Below are positions 14,915-16,388 of a DNA stretch of 16,388 nt, in pieces. The position numbers and the translations under genes were made by a program. The number at the start of each line of letters is the position of its first letter. The stretch's first letter is position 1. Source of the DNA: GCA-020343675 sp964462945 (GTDB lineage: Bacteria; Planctomycetota; Phycisphaerae; Sedimentisphaerales; Anaerobacaceae); assembly GCA_964462945.1 (NCBI GenBank), contig CAYWZW010000097.1, positions 1 to 16,388 of the forward strand, written 5' to 3'. The notes beneath the pieces are model-generated. The model had not been told where the DNA came from. It saw nothing but the letters and a program-made list of their open reading frames with translations, and did no database searches.

Positions 14915-15553
14915 CTACCGCGGCTTCCTATTGGAGGCTTGGGGGGCAACCTTCTTACCCCCTCGCTGCTGCATTATATGGGCCCCGTTTATTTTCACAA
15001 GCGGCACGGTTATTGCCCAAGAAATCGCAACGGCCATTGAATACGTGTATGCGGTTTGTAAGTGTTTGTCAATAAGTGGTTTATGCTTGTAGAATAAGGG
15101 CTTATGAAGCTGGCCGAGACGCAAGCGAGAGCCAACCGAGCGCCAGACGTGCGCACCCGTTGCAAATTCTGTTGCAGATCGCAGGCTCAGGTTAATCCGT
15201 TCTTCGCAGCTTACCTCCATGAGAATTCTCGAGACACCGTTCCAGGCTGTCGCGGGTCGATTATTCTTTGGCGCCGTGCGTGCAAGCAGCCCGAGAAAAT
15301 CTGCGTGATCTTTCTGTCTGGAAGAGTCCAGAGCCGTTTGGCCTTTCTTGGTCTTGAGGTCTATGTTGGCTCCTTTGGCGAGCAGCATCTTGACGACATC
15401 AAGACGCCTATTCCAAGCCGCGCGCGGAAGGGGCGTAAACCCTTCATCATCGAAACGTTTGCGCTGCGATTGGATAGCCCCACAGATTAACTGAGTTGAG
15501 CAGCAAAGTCTGGAATCCACTACAAGATTCCTCGTCTGGGGCATTTTGCTCAT
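14915..15553 (-). CDS. Ankyrin-repeat ORF with in-frame dispersed-repeat fragment, probably degenerate
   Basis: 212 codons. Residues 38-91 hold about one and a half ankyrin repeats (GFTPLPRAAWNRRLDVV, MLLAKGANIDLKTKKG and QTALDSSRQKDHADFL), with Pro in place of His in the T-P-L-H motif. Residues 93-104 (TAPKNNRPATAW) are encoded by a fragment of the dispersed repeat, read in the same frame in which copy 3 reads TAPKNN and PRPATAG. Residues 151-164 are a doubled heptad, KPLFYKH then KPLIDKH, encoded by a 21-base imperfect tandem repeat (15062-15103). The last ~45 residues contain a hydrophobic stretch but no known domain. The N-terminus is not ankyrin-like and the start is uncertain. I think the original gene ended near codon 91 and the rest is read-through of repeat DNA; an expressed fusion cannot be excluded. 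Confidence 0.5.
   Translation of the reverse strand: MSKMPQTRNLVVDSRLCCSTQLICGAIQSQRKRFDDEGFTPLPRAAWNRRLDVVKMLLAKGANIDLKTKKGQTALDSSRQKDHADFLGLLARTAPKNNRPATAWNGVSRILMEVSCEERINLSLRSATEFATGAHVWRSVGSRLRLGQLHKPLFYKHKPLIDKHLQTAYTYSMAVAISWAITVPLVKINGAHIMQQRGGKKVAPQASNRKPR
15244..15285 (+). repeat. Dispersed repeat, copy 7 (fragment inside ankyrin ORF)
   Basis: AGGCTGTCGCGGGTCG (15244-15259, inner core) is joined directly to ATTATTCTTTGGCGCCGTGC (15260-15279, right arm). The left arm, the first half of the stem and the GGGTGG end of the core are deleted. It matches the right arm of copy 3 base for base from TTATTC to CCGTG. It has the same orientation as all other copies and lies in coding-direction-opposite sense to the ankyrin ORF. 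Confidence 0.7.
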
Positions 15554-15574
15554 AAGTGCTCAGCGCCCCTCGAG

Positions 15575-15606
15575 AAACGCGTTTTCAATGCCAAAAACGC
15601 GGTTTT
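15575..15606. repeat. Paired AAACGCG palindromes
   Basis: AAACGCGTTT at 15575-15584 (perfect palindrome) and AAAACGCGGTTTT at 15594-15606 (palindrome around one extra base) are direct near-copies 19 bases apart. The second is followed by CTGGTTTTTCTTGC, so the pair may form a terminator-like structure on the plus strand. It could also mark the left end of the insertion sequence downstream; I cannot locate the terminal repeat without the other end. Confidence 0.35.
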
Positions 15607-15704
15607 CTGGTTTTTCTTGCAGAACCATGAGGCAATAGTACTGGCTGAGCCATGCGCGGCGACATTTTCGGACGGAAAAAGCTAAAGCAGCCAACATGTA
15701 AAGG

Positions 15705-15717
15705 CCGATATTATCGG
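15705..15717. promoter_or_regulatory. 13-base palindrome upstream of transposase
   Basis: CCGATA at 15705-15710 and TATCGG at 15712-15717 form a perfect palindrome around a single T, about 120 bases before the transposase start. It could be a transposase binding site within the insertion-sequence end or an operator. The evidence is symmetry and position only. Confidence 0.3.
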
Positions 15718-15838
15718 AGGATATGTATGAATCTGTTAGACTAATGGTCGAATAGCCTTTTGGCCAAGGACTGGGCTGGAGTTACATGCTGGTGGGGGAG
15801 GGGGCAGCTTGGTTCCCGCAAGCTCAAGGACGAGTAAG

Positions 15839-16388
15839 ATGTATGGGTCAGTGAGTCCAAGTCGACAAGTGGGGCTTCCTCCACCAGTTCAGAACCGCTT
15901 CTCTGAAAATGACCCCGTCTATTTCATACTGGATTCGGTCACCGATCTGGACATATCAACTATCACGGCCAAATATGAGCAGGAGCAAGGAGGTCTTCCG
16001 CGGTATTCTCCCCGTATGATGGTGGCATTGCTATTGTACAGCTATTTTGGTGGCGTCTTCAGTTCACGCACGACAGTGCAGGCCTGCCAAGAACGGCTGA
16101 CGTTTAGGGCCATCGTCGGTGATAATATACCGAACTGGCGGACTATCAGCGATTTTCGCAAGCTGCACATGAAAGAACTGGAAGGCCTATTTATTCAGGT
16201 CTTAGAGCTGTGCCAGAAAGCCGGTTTGGTGGAAGTAGGACACACTGGGTCCAAGGGAACAGAGGGCAAGGCTAGGGCCGGTCGGCAGAAGGGGACGAGC
16301 TGTTGCCGAATGAAAAAGGAGGAACAACGACTTCAACACAAGATGCACCGGTTGCTCCGTGAAGCTGAAGCTGTGGACCAACAGGAGG
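15839..16388 (+). CDS. IS1182-family (DUF772) transposase, N-terminal part (3' end outside window)
   Basis: The frame is open from ATG 15839 to the window edge (183 codons). AAGGA stands about ten bases before the start. The N-terminal DUF772 domain is clear: YFILDSVTDLDISTITAKY, then RYSPRMMVALLLYSYFGGVFSSR, then PNWRTISDFRKLHMKELEGL. The next block, normally H-V-A-L-D-G-T-K with the first catalytic Asp of the DDE triad, reads HTGSKGTEGKARAG here, with Lys139 at the Asp position; the following S-x-G-R-M-K-K-E-E block is kept as SCCRMKKEEQRL. The copy is therefore probably inactive, though no stop or frameshift is seen in this part. The rest of the element cannot be judged. Confidence 0.85.
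   Translation, partial: MYGSVSPSRQVGLPPPVQNRFSENDPVYFILDSVTDLDISTITAKYEQEQGGLPRYSPRMMVALLLYSYFGGVFSSRTTVQACQERLTFRAIVGDNIPNWRTISDFRKLHMKELEGLFIQVLELCQKAGLVEVGHTGSKGTEGKARAGRQKGTSCCRMKKEEQRLQHKMHRLLREAEAVDQQE
15839..16388 (+). mobile_element. Insertion sequence of IS1182 type, partial
   Basis: The element is inferred from the transposase. Its left end lies somewhere between the ankyrin ORF start (15553) and 15839, perhaps near the palindromes at 15575-15606 or 15705-15717. Its right end is outside the window, so terminal inverted repeats and target duplication cannot be checked. Confidence 0.6.

Noticed and set aside
1..16388. tRNA, rRNA or riboswitch genes
   Set aside because: I saw no cloverleaf with a TTCRA arm, no rRNA segment and no known riboswitch core on either strand; this was a reading by eye, not a covariance-model search.

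Overview
The window looks like part of an anaerobic member of the PVC group, most likely a planctomycete close to Phycisphaerae/Sedimentisphaerales, probably from a metagenome. Four things point there: two pseudopilin genes with the AFTLIELLVVIAIIALLLAI leader and a degenerate H-X9-DG tail; several secreted or Tat-exported enzymes of sugar metabolism (Gfo/Idh/MocA, nucleoside-hydrolase-like, six-hairpin glycosidase, FG-GAP/VCBS protein); a split-Soret-type multiheme cytochrome, a family known from strict anaerobes; and weak Shine-Dalgarno sites with low coding density. This assignment is inference; no rRNA or other marker gene is present.

Layout. Positions 1-353: 3' end of a TIM-barrel sugar phosphate isomerase/epimerase. 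354-904: no intact gene, but a hairpin, the 5' stub of a Tat-exported protein and the 3' stub of an ankyrin protein on the other strand. 905-2134 (-): secreted VCBS/FG-GAP protein. 2135-2985: non-coding, with two copies of a dispersed GC-rich repeat and a terminator-like hairpin. 2986-3774 (-): pseudopilin 1. 4128-6134 and 6178-9231 (+): a likely two-gene operon for a secreted six-hairpin glycosidase and a 1017-residue FAD oxidoreductase with a HEAT-like tail. 9413-10198 (-): pseudopilin 2. 10677-11816 (+): Tat-exported nucleoside-hydrolase-like protein, convergent with 11864-13117 (-), a Tat-exported Gfo/Idh/MocA dehydrogenase. 13323-14102 (-): split-Soret-type cytochrome lipoprotein. 14347-14862 (-): GNAT acetyltransferase. 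14915-15553 (-): ankyrin-containing ORF, probably degenerate. 15839 to the end (+): IS1182-type transposase, cut by the window edge.

The most unusual structure is the dispersed repeat. Six recognisable core copies and one fragment all lie in the same orientation. The core folds into a hairpin, and each pseudopilin gene sits between two copies with a divergent enzyme gene or operon beyond: repeat - pseudopilin - repeat - enzymes, twice. The seventh fragment lies inside the ankyrin ORF and contributes in-frame codons.

The genes read as an exo-polysaccharide or glycoside utilisation neighbourhood: secreted or exported enzymes remove and oxidise sugar units, and the cytoplasmic isomerase would process the products. 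The pseudopilins could belong to a type II secretion or pilus-like surface apparatus. No substrate can be named from sequence alone.
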